This document shows, in pieces, positions 34,712 through 43,100 of a stretch of 64,000 nucleotides of DNA. The stretch is taken from contig NZ_AP023247.1 in NCBI RefSeq assembly GCF_016756535.1, positions 1,426,001 to 1,490,000 on the forward strand. Direction: 5' to 3'. This DNA is from Mesorhizobium sp. 131-2-1. Lineage in GTDB: Bacteria > Pseudomonadota > Alphaproteobacteria > Rhizobiales > Rhizobiaceae. Position 1 is the first letter of the stretch. Each line of letters begins with the position of its first letter. The notes under the pieces were generated by a model. The model made no database searches, was not told the DNA's origin, and worked only from the letters and a program-made list of their open reading frames with translations. The translations under genes and the position numbers were made by a program.

Positions 34712-35944
34712 GTGCTCAATCTGCTCAGACCAGTCCCCACTTTTTCTGCGCGACCCTTCCCCCAAATCATCAAGTACATGGGTTCGAAGGCGGGGATTAT
34801 CGACTTTGTCGTTGACGGGATCTCACGAGCGCATCGGGGTGGTCCAGTATGTGACCTGTTTGCAGGTGCGTGTAGTTTGTCTGGCGCAATCGGTAATCAG
34901 GTTGATGTCATCTCCAATGACATCCAGAGCTACTCCCAGACGATCGCTCATATTTACCTGCACGCCGCCTCGGGCGCGCTGAGCGGAATTGATCTCGCAC
35001 TCTTTCTCAAGGAGGCGAAAAAGCTTGTAGGTGAAGCGATCCGTGATCTTCCAAGTGGGCTTGACTATCCATCCCACACCAGTTTGGAGGAATTCAACAA
35101 GATCGAAGACCGAAATAGGCAGCTCATCGATCACCATTTTGACAGCGAGTACCACCTGTTTTTGAGATGCTACTCGGGTACGTGGTGGTCCGCCCAGCAA
35201 TGCGCGTGGATTGACGCGCTGCGGGCAGTGGCGGACGATTGGTTAGCCCGCGATCGCATCGGAAACGGTGATCATGCCATACTACTCTCGTGCGTCATGC
35301 ACGCGATGGCCTATACCGGACAAGGTACAGGCCACTATGCGCAGTACCGCGACGCCAAAACCGTCAGCTCCATGAAAGACATCAATATCTATCGTCAGAA
35401 ATCCGTCGCCACCTATTTTGAGAGAAAACTGAGGTCTATCATCGAATGGAACACGCAGAATGTTTTGCCTCGAACCCATGAAATTACAGTTCTCGACTAC
35501 TCTGATTGTTTGAAGAAATTGGATGGGGGAACCGTTTACGCCGATCCCCCATATGCTTTTGTTCATTACAGCAGGTTCTATCACGCCATCGAGACGTTCG
35601 TTCTCTATGACTACCCCGACCTTCAAATACAACGCGGAGAAGTTGTCAAAGGTCGCTACAGAGACGAGCGGCACCAATCTCCCTTCAGCATCCGTAGCTT
35701 GGTGGGCGGCGCTTTTACAACCATGTTTGAAGGCGTTAGAGGATCCGGGGCTAATTTGGTTCTAAGCTACAGCAACGCTGCGCTTCTGGACCTGGACACG
35801 ATGATTGAGTTGGCTCATCTGGCACTCGGCGCTGCCTATGATATCGAGATATTCAGACGCGATCACCGGCACATGACCATGGGTAGGAAGGCTGACCGCA
35901 ACCGTGACGTAGAAGAAACCCTTCTACTAGCGATGCAACGCTAA
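34712..35944 (+). CDS. D12-class DNA adenine N6-methyltransferase
   Basis: A 410-aa methyltransferase. Motif X is PQIIKYMGSKAGI at residues 17-29, the AdoMet-binding motif I is DLFAGACSLSGAIG (48-61), and the catalytic motif IV is ADPPY (277-281). It is longer than Dam, with an insert between motifs I and IV that may hold the target-recognition domain. GTG 34712 is taken as the start because motif X lies so near it, though the ribosome site is weak. It ends one base from the stop of a convergent nuclease gene. It would methylate adenine to protect host DNA. Confidence 0.85.
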   Translation: MLNLLRPVPTFSARPFPQIIKYMGSKAGIIDFVVDGISRAHRGGPVCDLFAGACSLSGAIGNQVDVISNDIQSYSQTIAHIYLHAASGALSGIDLALFLKEAKKLVGEAIRDLPSGLDYPSHTSLEEFNKIEDRNRQLIDHHFDSEYHLFLRCYSGTWWSAQQCAWIDALRAVADDWLARDRIGNGDHAILLSCVMHAMAYTGQGTGHYAQYRDAKTVSSMKDINIYRQKSVATYFERKLRSIIEWNTQNVLPRTHEITVLDYSDCLKKLDGGTVYADPPYAFVHYSRFYHAIETFVLYDYPDLQIQRGEVVKGRYRDERHQSPFSIRSLVGGAFTTMFEGVRGSGANLVLSYSNAALLDLDTMIELAHLALGAAYDIEIFRRDHRHMTMGRKADRNRDVEETLLLAMQR

Positions 35945-35945
35945 T

Positions 35946-37073
35946 CTAATATTCCTTTGATACAGTTTTTTTGGACCGATCCACCTGCCTGTAGTAGACT
36001 GGGATGCCAATCGACCTGAGGTGTTTTAGGTAGAGTTCGCCATCCCTGGTGATGCTAGCTTCCGACGCTACGACCATCTTAGTTGCGCGAGCGGCTGACG
36101 GCCAGTAAGTGTATTCGATAAGTTGGGATAAAGCTTGGCGCAAGCACTTTTTTATAGATGGAGATGTTTTAATCTCATAAAATTCATAAGTAACGCCAAC
36201 CTTCACGACCAAATCGATAGTAGTCGAGCTACCCGTGCTCAGCTCGGTTCCGACATTGGCCTTTCCATGCGCAGCCACAAGGACAGCGTATAAAACCGAC
36301 TGGATCTCATTGTGAAGCAGTCGGGCAGAGGCGGCACGAGTGCTGCGTCTTGCAATGGTGCCGGTCTTTCTGTCGGTATGCCCGGCATGGAAGCGGAAAG
36401 GCGAAATAGCCTCTTCATTTGCATCTTTAGTGTCGGGAAGTTCGTCGTCCTGCGGGACAACTTTCCCGGAGATTGTAAGCCAGCGGCGAAAATCCGCCTC
36501 CGAGCAAGAAAGCACTTTGTGGAAGTTAAAGCGGACACACTCGTCAATCAGTGACGGCGAACCGTTCCAGCCCGCCTCACTCAATTTTATCGAGAATAGT
36601 TGCGCAGCGAGATCGCCAAGTTGCGGATTGGCAAGCAGACCGCGAAGATCGTAAGCAACGGAATTCACTTGAGCTGCAGTTGCAAGCCCTAGTTCTTCGA
36701 GATCGTTCTTGAAATTAGTGAACGCTTTGCCGCCCCCCAGGGCTGCCCTGAGGATGGTCCCCTTTCCGTCTGCGGTGCCCCCATTTACTAACGCGTCTAT
36801 TAGTGTGTGATGGCTAAACGCGATCCCGAGGAACACAAGATGCCGAAGGGTATCCGACCCCCGGCGCTTTGCTTCGGCCCAGATCCCAGGGAGTTTGTCT
36901 CCAGCGAATGCAGACAGAATTTTCCTAGCTTGAGCCCTGTCAATTCTGATCCCGCTATGTTTGTCCCAAGTGTTTTTCAGAACATCGTCAACCGGAAACT
37001 TCTCTAGAAGTGAACGGACCTTATGCGCGCCGTGTTTCGTTAACGAGACACTTAGCCTGGTTAGATCAGTCAT
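35946..37073 (-). CDS. Restriction-endonuclease-like protein, C-terminal PD-(D/E)XK domain
   Basis: A 375-aa protein. The C-terminal third shows a nuclease core: Glu256 (HNEIQSVLYAVL), Asp287 (STTIDLVVKVG) and Glu300-Ile-Lys302 (YEFYEIKTSPS), followed by RQALSQLIEYTYWP. The N-terminal two thirds are helical and unassigned. It is the last gene of a three-gene minus-strand operon, 33 bases after the unknown 430-aa gene. Its stop lies one base from that of the methyltransferase, a tight convergent pairing seen in restriction-modification loci. Confidence 0.7.
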   Translation of the reverse strand: MTDLTRLSVSLTKHGAHKVRSLLEKFPVDDVLKNTWDKHSGIRIDRAQARKILSAFAGDKLPGIWAEAKRRGSDTLRHLVFLGIAFSHHTLIDALVNGGTADGKGTILRAALGGGKAFTNFKNDLEELGLATAAQVNSVAYDLRGLLANPQLGDLAAQLFSIKLSEAGWNGSPSLIDECVRFNFHKVLSCSEADFRRWLTISGKVVPQDDELPDTKDANEEAISPFRFHAGHTDRKTGTIARRSTRAASARLLHNEIQSVLYAVLVAAHGKANVGTELSTGSSTTIDLVVKVGVTYEFYEIKTSPSIKKCLRQALSQLIEYTYWPSAARATKMVVASEASITRDGELYLKHLRSIGIPVYYRQVDRSKKTVSKEY

Positions 37074-37106
37074 CGCGGCCCACCCTGTTGACCATCACAC
37101 TGCCGA

Positions 37107-38399
37107 CTACGCAGACAGCGCCCATAGCCCCGCTCGCTCTGCCTCTGTAAGGCGGGGGAGATCGCTTGATGGGCGTTCGATCCAGCTCACACGATCAAAG
37201 CCCCCTCCCAATGCAGCCTCTAGATCAGTTACGGCTAACTCTATCGGCAACCAGAGGTCACTTAGCGAGGCTGGCGGTGCATTTGGGGGCCAAAAACCGC
37301 GCTCATGCCCAACGCGTTCCCAAACGAAACTCATGTGGTTGAAGAAATCGATACCGACCTCCCGAAATGAGCTTGCGACCAATTGAGTTGAAATTCGGAG
37401 CAGAATTGCCGAACGACAAACTACCGATAGGTGCGGCGCTGGTTCCGAGATATCCAACGCTCGTTGAATGATCATATGGTCATCCGGCTCGACGCGGCGA
37501 GCAAGAAAGTCAAAGGATATCCGCCTCCTGACATCGTCGGGCAAAGATTGATACTGCTGCTCTCTGAGGTGAATTGGATCGCCGCCAACTGCAGCGATTT
37601 CCAATTCAATAGCTATCCTGAGGAGATGACGATCTAGATCGCCCTCGTTTGGCGCGAAGGCTCGCCAGAAAGAGGTAATAACTTCCGCCTCTCGGCCTGG
37701 ATCCACCGAGATGTTGGTTAGAAACGTCGGGCCGTAACTTGAGCTGTTCCTGGTATTTCGATCCCTACTTCCCTGCGCTAAGTCGAAGCCTAACTTACCG
37801 AAGAGGTCTTGCCCCACAAAATTGAACCCCGGACTTGCAAAAAACGCAGCTAGGCAGTCCGAGATGGAGTGACCAAAACAGGTCATGGCTTCGGCAACAT
37901 TGTTGCGCACCGCCAGATTTTGAGCCCATGCCTGTAAAATCAGCCAAGTGTCAGTGTGGGTGCCAAACTGAGCGTCCAAATGAGTAACGGCACCTCCAGC
38001 GCTGATCACGCAGGAATAGCGATCAAATACGCCAATGCCATGAACCGCCAGCATCGCCAGTGCGGCTCGTAGCTCAGCGTAGTAAGCCAAATGTCTCACA
38101 CGGTGCGGATCACCAGCGGCGCAGGCTGCGAGTGACCGAGCCAAATAGCTCCATCCATCTAGGCAATGAAGTATTCCACGCGAGAACGTAAGCTCCTGGA
38201 TCTGGTCTGCAGCCAAATTGCGAAAGGTTGTTCTGTCAGATACAATTCCTGGTTGGCCGAGAACAATCCCAGTTTGAAAAGGGTGTCCCTGGCTAAGGAA
38301 GTCTCCAGACCCGCCAGCTGCAAACCTATTGATGTACGCCTCGAACCCCGCTTTGCCGCATTGCTGAAGCCGGTTCAAATCATCCGGGGAAAGCGTCAT
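37107..38399 (-). CDS. Unrecognised 430-aa protein of the DGQHR operon
   Basis: No family is recognised. The sequence is mixed helix and loop with no transmembrane segment and no obvious nucleotide-binding or nuclease motif. A His/Asp-containing region (AVTHLDAQFGTHTDTWLILQ) and a Trp-rich C-terminus are visible. The start overlaps the DGQHR gene stop by four bases (ATGA) and the PD-(D/E)XK gene follows by 33 bases. It is therefore almost certainly made together with both and may be a structural or target-sensing subunit. Confidence 0.6.
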   Translation of the reverse strand: MTLSPDDLNRLQQCGKAGFEAYINRFAAGGSGDFLSQGHPFQTGIVLGQPGIVSDRTTFRNLAADQIQELTFSRGILHCLDGWSYLARSLAACAAGDPHRVRHLAYYAELRAALAMLAVHGIGVFDRYSCVISAGGAVTHLDAQFGTHTDTWLILQAWAQNLAVRNNVAEAMTCFGHSISDCLAAFFASPGFNFVGQDLFGKLGFDLAQGSRDRNTRNSSSYGPTFLTNISVDPGREAEVITSFWRAFAPNEGDLDRHLLRIAIELEIAAVGGDPIHLREQQYQSLPDDVRRRISFDFLARRVEPDDHMIIQRALDISEPAPHLSVVCRSAILLRISTQLVASSFREVGIDFFNHMSFVWERVGHERGFWPPNAPPASLSDLWLPIELAVTDLEAALGGGFDRVSWIERPSSDLPRLTEAERAGLWALSA

Positions 38400-39916
38400 C
38401 TACCACCTGCGAGCCTTGCAGCTACCTGCTTCAGTTCGCCATCACGTTGGGCGATGAAACGAAGCACCTCGTCTCGCAATAGTGCGTATCCACCGGACCC
38501 TCTAAAGGCTGCAGCTCTCAAACGCTGCTCCGTAGAGAGTTCGGGCATTTGAGACGACCGCCAATCGAACTCCGCTATCGACCTGCTCAGCGCCTCAATA
38601 TGAGCCTCTAGCGGGGTCCCCTCCAAGTCTTCTATCAACTGAGTTATTGTGGATTGATCCGCGAATTCCCCAGGTGCGCTGTAGCTGTCAGCTATGTCGA
38701 AGTCATCACGGTTTGACGTCGCGAGTGCAAAGAGGATATCGTTTGCAACTGCTAGGACAGCTCGTACACCTTGCTCCTGGTTGAGCATTGTGAACGGGCC
38801 AAGGAAGGCTTCTACACCTGCGGGACGAAGCCCAAGTTCAAGTTCGAGATCAGATGCGAACGACCGGATCCATTCTGCATCGCCGTTCTCCACAGCAGCT
38901 GCTACTCCCTTCCACAACGCAATGAGAATTGCTGATTGTAAGGCTCGGGACCAGCGGAGCGGGCCAGCGCGGTTTAGGTCTCTGTTCGGGATATCCACAC
39001 TGAACAGGCCGTTTGTCCCTCTTCCGCCGGGAGAGAGAAAGGTCGCGCTGAGAGCTCTCACCCAACCGGCCTGTGTTACCCTCGCGTCCTGCGGAGCATC
39101 CGAGCGCTTTTCGCCCAGCATGTTGATGCGATTTTGCCAGGGGCTAGCTGGATGTGTGAAAAGCACTTCCGCGAGTTCTTGGGCACGCGCCTCGCGATAC
39201 ACTCTTAGCTCCGATTGAGCCTCAAGCCAGTCCTGAGTACGGAGCAGGGGATAAAGGTCAAATGCGTGGCTTGGATTGATCTTTTTGGGCGAAACATTGA
39301 TCGCCCAGAAAAGGTATGCTTGCCAGCCAATGTCGAGATTGTGAAAAGCAACGACCGGCAATTCGAAGTCTCCCTCCAATTCCTCCTCACCGAAGGCCCA
39401 TAGTCTGTGCTGACCATCGATGATTTCAATTGGGGGCAGGGCGCTGGGCCGCCAAGTCGGATCGTCCGCTTGATACGGTAAGGTTATCCTGGTTACCGGA
39501 TCGTCGGCGGAGATTGTCACCGCATCAGCGACGGCCACAGTACGATCCCTTCGCTGCACACCGGGGGCGAGGATGTTGACTACTATGGCTGTCGGAAGCC
39601 ATCCGGGCTTTTTCAAGTTCTCGTTGCTTGGCGTACGCTGACGATCCGGCAATCCGCCATAGGGATAGCCGAATTTTACATACTCGCGGATTGTGTGTGA
39701 CCGGCTCACCTCGAGCCCGCGCTGCAACCCTGTTGCGTCCGTAGCAGTTCGTTGACGGCGAAAGACACCGCTGAGCGCTCTCAATCGGCTAGCGGGCAAC
39801 GCAAACAGGTAGGCATCTGGCTCGGGCTTAGCTCGCTGCTTCTCCGCATCGTATGTTGGATAGTCATCCCACATGGGAAGCCACTGCCGAAATCTAATTG
39901 CTGGTATCTCAACCAT
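38396..39916 (-). CDS. DGQHR-domain protein (DndB-like)
   Basis: A 506-aa protein with the diagnostic motif IEIIDGQHR (DGQHR at 167-171), preceded by a ParB/Srx-like N-terminal region and followed by LPVVAFHNLD and FWAINVSPKKINPSHAFDL. DGQHR proteins include DndB, a regulator of DNA phosphorothioation, and partners in 7-deazaguanine DNA modification. No dndACDE or dpd genes are present here, so this is a different context. It leads an operon with an unknown protein and a nuclease. A GGGG-containing ribosome site precedes ATG 39916. Confidence 0.78.
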   Translation of the reverse strand: MVEIPAIRFRQWLPMWDDYPTYDAEKQRAKPEPDAYLFALPASRLRALSGVFRRQRTATDATGLQRGLEVSRSHTIREYVKFGYPYGGLPDRQRTPSNENLKKPGWLPTAIVVNILAPGVQRRDRTVAVADAVTISADDPVTRITLPYQADDPTWRPSALPPIEIIDGQHRLWAFGEEELEGDFELPVVAFHNLDIGWQAYLFWAINVSPKKINPSHAFDLYPLLRTQDWLEAQSELRVYREARAQELAEVLFTHPASPWQNRINMLGEKRSDAPQDARVTQAGWVRALSATFLSPGGRGTNGLFSVDIPNRDLNRAGPLRWSRALQSAILIALWKGVAAAVENGDAEWIRSFASDLELELGLRPAGVEAFLGPFTMLNQEQGVRAVLAVANDILFALATSNRDDFDIADSYSAPGEFADQSTITQLIEDLEGTPLEAHIEALSRSIAEFDWRSSQMPELSTEQRLRAAAFRGSGGYALLRDEVLRFIAQRDGELKQVAARLAGGR

Positions 39917-40100
39917 CTTCGCCCCTACCAGATCCCACCACGCATTCCGACTGACCGGACTATGGACAGAAGTCCTAAAGCAATACTGAACAGGGTATAT
40001 TTCGGGTCCCCATCCATCACGAATAATCTCTTTTACGCACGTTACTCATCGAGGTTCAAAATTTGCCTACCTCGGTGAGGTGAAGTCTTAATAGGCGACA

Positions 40101-41426
40101 CTAGCCAGAATAGGAGCCGACATCTTTCAACGGCATATTCTTGGCCAGTGACACGATCTTTCCGGTGTCCTGCCCCGTCGCCAGCGCAAACGTTGCGATC
40201 CGCTCGAAGAGTTCCTTCTGGTGCTTACCAACATCGTCTGCTTGAGAGAAAGTACTTAACCACGACATAATATGATGAGCAAACCGGACGGCTGCCGACA
40301 TAGCATTTAGCGACACCCAATCCTTACCCTGATCTGCCTTGAATTTATCTGTGACACTCTCGTACTCCTTAGCAGTCCAAGCCATGATCTTGTGCACGTT
40401 TGCTGGCGAAACCGCTACCTTGAACGTGCCATCTGGCTGTCCGATAAAGACGTGCCCAAGAAACTCGACCTCAGAATGTAACGAGCCGCTGGATTTCTCC
40501 AGCAGCTCGAATTTACCGACCGACATCTCCTCGATCGAGGATGTCAGGGCGTTCTTGGCCTTTTGAGCCCTCTCGGGCGACTGCGCCAAAATCAGGAAAT
40601 CGTCCACATAATTCAGGAACCTTGCGCCCTTGGGCAGCTTCGGCTCGATCTTCGATACGAAGAAATTGGCGATTGCTGGCGAGCAGGCCGAACCCTGCGG
40701 CAAGCCGTGTTCGGCGATGAGAGATATATATTGATTGAGAGTTTCCTGTAGGGGTGTTTCCTCCTTACTCAGCTTCTGGCCATGCAGTTGGTAGTGCTTT
40801 CCTAAAGCCACATGTTCGGTCACGTCTTTGGCTATCGGCAACGCCTGCATGGTAGCCTTGTGATCGAAGCTGTCAAAGAAGCTCTTGATGTCCAGCCGCA
40901 CAAAATGGCCATTTCCCGTGGCATATAATTGCCTGATTTTCTTCACCGCTTCGGCTACGCCCTGTCCCCGCGTATTGTACTGGAATGGCTTGGCCTGGAA
41001 CTGGGCGTTGATCATGTCAGCAACGAGCGCCTGCGCGGCCTGATGGCGCACGCCGAAATGACAAAAGTATCGATACCCGTTGCCCGACTTCTTCTTGAGG
41101 TAGACCCGGACCGGCTCGCTGATCGGCTGATAGAGCTTCAACTGGCTGGCAATTTGCTCGTATTGCGGCACCTCCAGTTTCTCGTCGTAGTCGAGCCGTT
41201 TGGCGGCACGGATCAGAGCGTCGAGCCGCACAAGTGTGGAGCCAAGGTAGGCAGCCTGTGCATTCGATGCCTTCGAAGACTTTCCCGCTGTCTTCAATTT
41301 GGCGAGAAGGTGTTCTCGGTGTTTAGCCGCTTTGGTGATGAGCGCCAGAACTTCCTTGACGGTCTGGTCCGTCACCCAGCCGTGCGGAAAATGGATATTG
41401 CCGATCCATAGAGGCTTCTGGGCCAC
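40101..41426 (-). CDS. Reverse transcriptase, group unassigned
   Basis: About 441 aa from GTG 41426, which has GAGGA at a four-base gap. The frame is open to 41525. The polymerase core is intact: motif A VRLDIKSFFDSFD (Asp179), motif B GLPQGSACSPAIANFF, motif C NYVDDFLIL (YVDD at 273-276) and VEFLGHVF. There is no maturase or HNH domain, so it is not a group II intron protein. No space for a retron msr-msd exists upstream, where an RHH gene ends close by. It best fits the defence-associated or unknown-group RTs, but the class needs a phylogeny. Confidence 0.85.
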   Translation of the reverse strand: MAQKPLWIGNIHFPHGWVTDQTVKEVLALITKAAKHREHLLAKLKTAGKSSKASNAQAAYLGSTLVRLDALIRAAKRLDYDEKLEVPQYEQIASQLKLYQPISEPVRVYLKKKSGNGYRYFCHFGVRHQAAQALVADMINAQFQAKPFQYNTRGQGVAEAVKKIRQLYATGNGHFVRLDIKSFFDSFDHKATMQALPIAKDVTEHVALGKHYQLHGQKLSKEETPLQETLNQYISLIAEHGLPQGSACSPAIANFFVSKIEPKLPKGARFLNYVDDFLILAQSPERAQKAKNALTSSIEEMSVGKFELLEKSSGSLHSEVEFLGHVFIGQPDGTFKVAVSPANVHKIMAWTAKEYESVTDKFKADQGKDWVSLNAMSAAVRFAHHIMSWLSTFSQADDVGKHQKELFERIATFALATGQDTGKIVSLAKNMPLKDVGSYSG

Positions 41427-41535
41427 GCCGTCCTCGTCATTGCTTTTTTGGCCGAGCGTAACGACGTTCACGGTCAAAACATTAATGATGCCGCAACGAG
41501 GAGCAGGCGGAAAAACGCAACTCAATTGCGGATTT

Positions 41536-41838
41536 TCATTCCTTGATCCCGTCCAACTTGGTGAGCCGTTTGGTGAGCGCGTAGATCGCCCCGTTCAGGA
41601 ACTCAATCTGTTGCTCAGCCTCATGCAGCCGCTGTTCGATTGAAGATGCAACGGTTTCATCATCCAAGGTCTGTCCCTGCTCTTCGGCCCTGAAGCTCCA
41701 CTCCAGGCGACGAATTATCTCACTGCTTAGCGGGCGCATGGCTGCTTCCGCACATGCTTCGATCCTCACCTTCAGTTCCACAGGCAGTCGCAACTTCAGC
41801 TGTGGGTCTGTTCGTGGGTCCGCTCGCTTCATCGGCAT
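41536..41838 (-). CDS. Ribbon-helix-helix (Arc/MetJ-type) regulator, likely co-transcribed with the RT
   Basis: A 100-aa protein. The RHH fold is seen in QLKLRLPVELKVRIEACAEAAMRPLSSEIIRRLE (stated in parts: strand KLRLP, helix A VELKVRIEACAEA, helix B SSEIIRRLEWSF). A coiled coil follows (EQRLHEAEQQIEFLNGAIYA), likely for oligomerisation. GAGGA eight bases before ATG 41838 sets the start over upstream options. It is 109 bases upstream of the RT start, or 10 if the longer RT frame is used. It is divergent from a second RHH gene. Confidence 0.75.
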   Translation of the reverse strand: MPMKRADPRTDPQLKLRLPVELKVRIEACAEAAMRPLSSEIIRRLEWSFRAEEQGQTLDDETVASSIEQRLHEAEQQIEFLNGAIYALTKRLTKLDGIKE

Positions 41839-41884
41839 GCCAACCGTCCTCGCAATCATGGTGGGTTGTCTATCACACCGTTTC

Positions 41885-41945
41885 GGACCCACCAAGACCC
41901 AAAAGGACCCTTGTTGAACGGGTCCAATGGGGTTATTGTGGGTCC
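41885..41945. promoter_or_regulatory. Symmetric multi-site operator between divergent RHH genes
   Basis: GGACCC at 41885-41890 and 41905-41910 is mirrored by GGGTCC at 41920-41925 and 41940-41945. The four boxes are arranged exactly about position 41915, with 20-bp steps on each side. A weaker pair (GACCC at 41896, GGGTT at 41930) falls in between at 10-bp phase. RHH repressors bind such phased half-sites cooperatively, so one or both flanking RHH proteins probably control this divergent promoter. Confidence 0.7.
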
Positions 41946-41969
41946 ATTCTGAAACGAGAGACCTCGCCA

Positions 41970-42125
41970 ATGCCTGTCGCAGACCTGAAAATCCGTCTGC
42001 CCGCCGACCTCAAGAAGCGACTGGCCGTTCGTGCTTCAAGTAACGACCGGTCAATGGCCGCTGAAGTTCTCAACATCCTAAAGACAGTGCTCAAGGCCGA
42101 CGAGGATCAGCCTGAGGTCGCCTAG
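41970..42125 (+). CDS. Small ribbon-helix-helix (Arc-type) DNA-binding protein
   Basis: A 51-aa Arc-like protein: strand ADLKIRLPADL, helix A KKRLAVRASSNDR, helix B SMAAEVLNILKTVLKA. This is the minimal RHH fold with nothing added. It heads the rightward set with a DUF3102 protein, a small protein and the integrase, and is divergent from the RHH-RT pair across a symmetric operator. It likely regulates mobility genes. Confidence 0.8.
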   Translation: MPVADLKIRLPADLKKRLAVRASSNDRSMAAEVLNILKTVLKADEDQPEVA

Positions 42126-42148
42126 TCCAACCCAGTTCGGAACTTCGC

Positions 42149-42874
42149 ATGAAAACCAAAACTGTAGCCAAAGTGCCTAAGCCGAAGACCGCCCATCTCA
42201 ACAGCGCCAAGGCCAAGAAGGTCGCTAAGGCGGCGGTCACCGGGCATTCCGGCTTTGACTATCGCCAGATCGAAGACGCTGCCGTTCGTGAAAGAGCAGA
42301 ACTTATCGCAGCCGAGATCAAAGCCAATCTTGAGACTGTCGGAAAGGCGTTCCTCGACAATGGTCGCAAGCTCTTGGCGATCAAAAACGACCTTGGCCAC
42401 GGTCAGTTCCTCAGTTGGTTAGCCAGCGAGTTTGAGTGGTCGGAGCGAACCGCCAACAATTACATGAGCGTTGCGCAGCATTTTGGCGATGAGTTCCACG
42501 TTGTCAGTTATCTGCCATCACAGACGATATACCGGCTCGCTTCCAAGAGTGTTTGCCAAAAGGTGAGGACAAAGGTTATCGCTGCTGCAAAATCCGACAA
42601 GCGATTGACTGCCGATCAGGTCGAAGCCGCCCTGGGGAAGACCAAGACCGTCAAACTGCACTCTCCCCCGAAACAGATTGAGGGAGAAGTGGTCCCGAAA
42701 GCACCAGACACATCCGTCGAACCATCATCCTGTCAAAAGGCAGCAGAGAGGCTTGTGCAATTAATTGCACCGGAGAACCTGCAAGAGTTCATGCGGTTGG
42801 CGAATATCGCCGGTATTAGCCTCTCTGCAGCGTTTCTTCAGGCAGCCATAGCCGCACAAAAGTCAGCAGCGTGA
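42149..42874 (+). CDS. DUF3102 domain protein
   Basis: A 241-aa protein. Residues about 45-120 match the DUF3102 family (IAAEIKANLETVGKAFLDNGR, LGHGQFLSWLASEFEWSERTANNYMSVAQHF), a helical domain frequent on plasmids and islands and thought to bind DNA or act with mobility proteins. The N-terminus is Lys/Ala-rich. The gene contains the 16-bp palindrome GTGCAATTAATTGCAC also found in the left-end recombinase gene. It is followed within eight bases by a small gene and the integrase. Confidence 0.75.
   Translation: MKTKTVAKVPKPKTAHLNSAKAKKVAKAAVTGHSGFDYRQIEDAAVRERAELIAAEIKANLETVGKAFLDNGRKLLAIKNDLGHGQFLSWLASEFEWSERTANNYMSVAQHFGDEFHVVSYLPSQTIYRLASKSVCQKVRTKVIAAAKSDKRLTADQVEAALGKTKTVKLHSPPKQIEGEVVPKAPDTSVEPSSCQKAAERLVQLIAPENLQEFMRLANIAGISLSAAFLQAAIAAQKSAA
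42755..42770. repeat. Second copy of the 16-bp palindrome GTGCAATTAATTGCAC
   Basis: The sequence is an exact copy of the centre of the 26-bp palindrome at 29449-29474. The flanks differ. Both copies are inside coding sequence of island genes near opposite ends. Confidence 0.8.
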
Positions 42875-42881
42875 GGCCGCG

Positions 42882-43100
42882 TTGAAGTTCGCAAAGATGC
42901 TCCAAAAGCAGATGCAAGCTAAGCAAAAGGGAAAGCTCAGCCCTGTAGCCATCAAGAAGGTTCTCAAGACGGTGCAGGGCCTTGGCCTTACCGTCAGGGG
43001 CGTGAAGGCGCGCCCGGATGGCTCGTTCTTTGTCGAAACCGGCAAGGGCGATGTGCAAAAGGCCCATGAGAACGAATGGGATGAGGTGTTGGAGCAATGA
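42882..43100 (+). CDS. Small basic protein upstream of the integrase
   Basis: A 72-aa protein beginning at TTG 42882 behind GTGAGG (MKFAKMLQKQMQAKQKGKLS). It has a basic helical N-terminus and a short beta-like C-terminal half (VRGVKARPDGSFFVETG). Its stop overlaps the integrase start by four bases (ATGA), so it is made with the integrase and may be an accessory DNA-binding or excision factor. No family is recognised. Confidence 0.65.
   Translation: MKFAKMLQKQMQAKQKGKLSPVAIKKVLKTVQGLGLTVRGVKARPDGSFFVETGKGDVQKAHENEWDEVLEQ

Noticed and set aside
39917..41535. Retron msr-msd RNA next to the reverse transcriptase
   Set aside because: Upstream of the RT there is only the RHH gene, and the 184 bases downstream show just one short hairpin (ACCTC/GAGGT). 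No inverted a1/a2 repeats were found.
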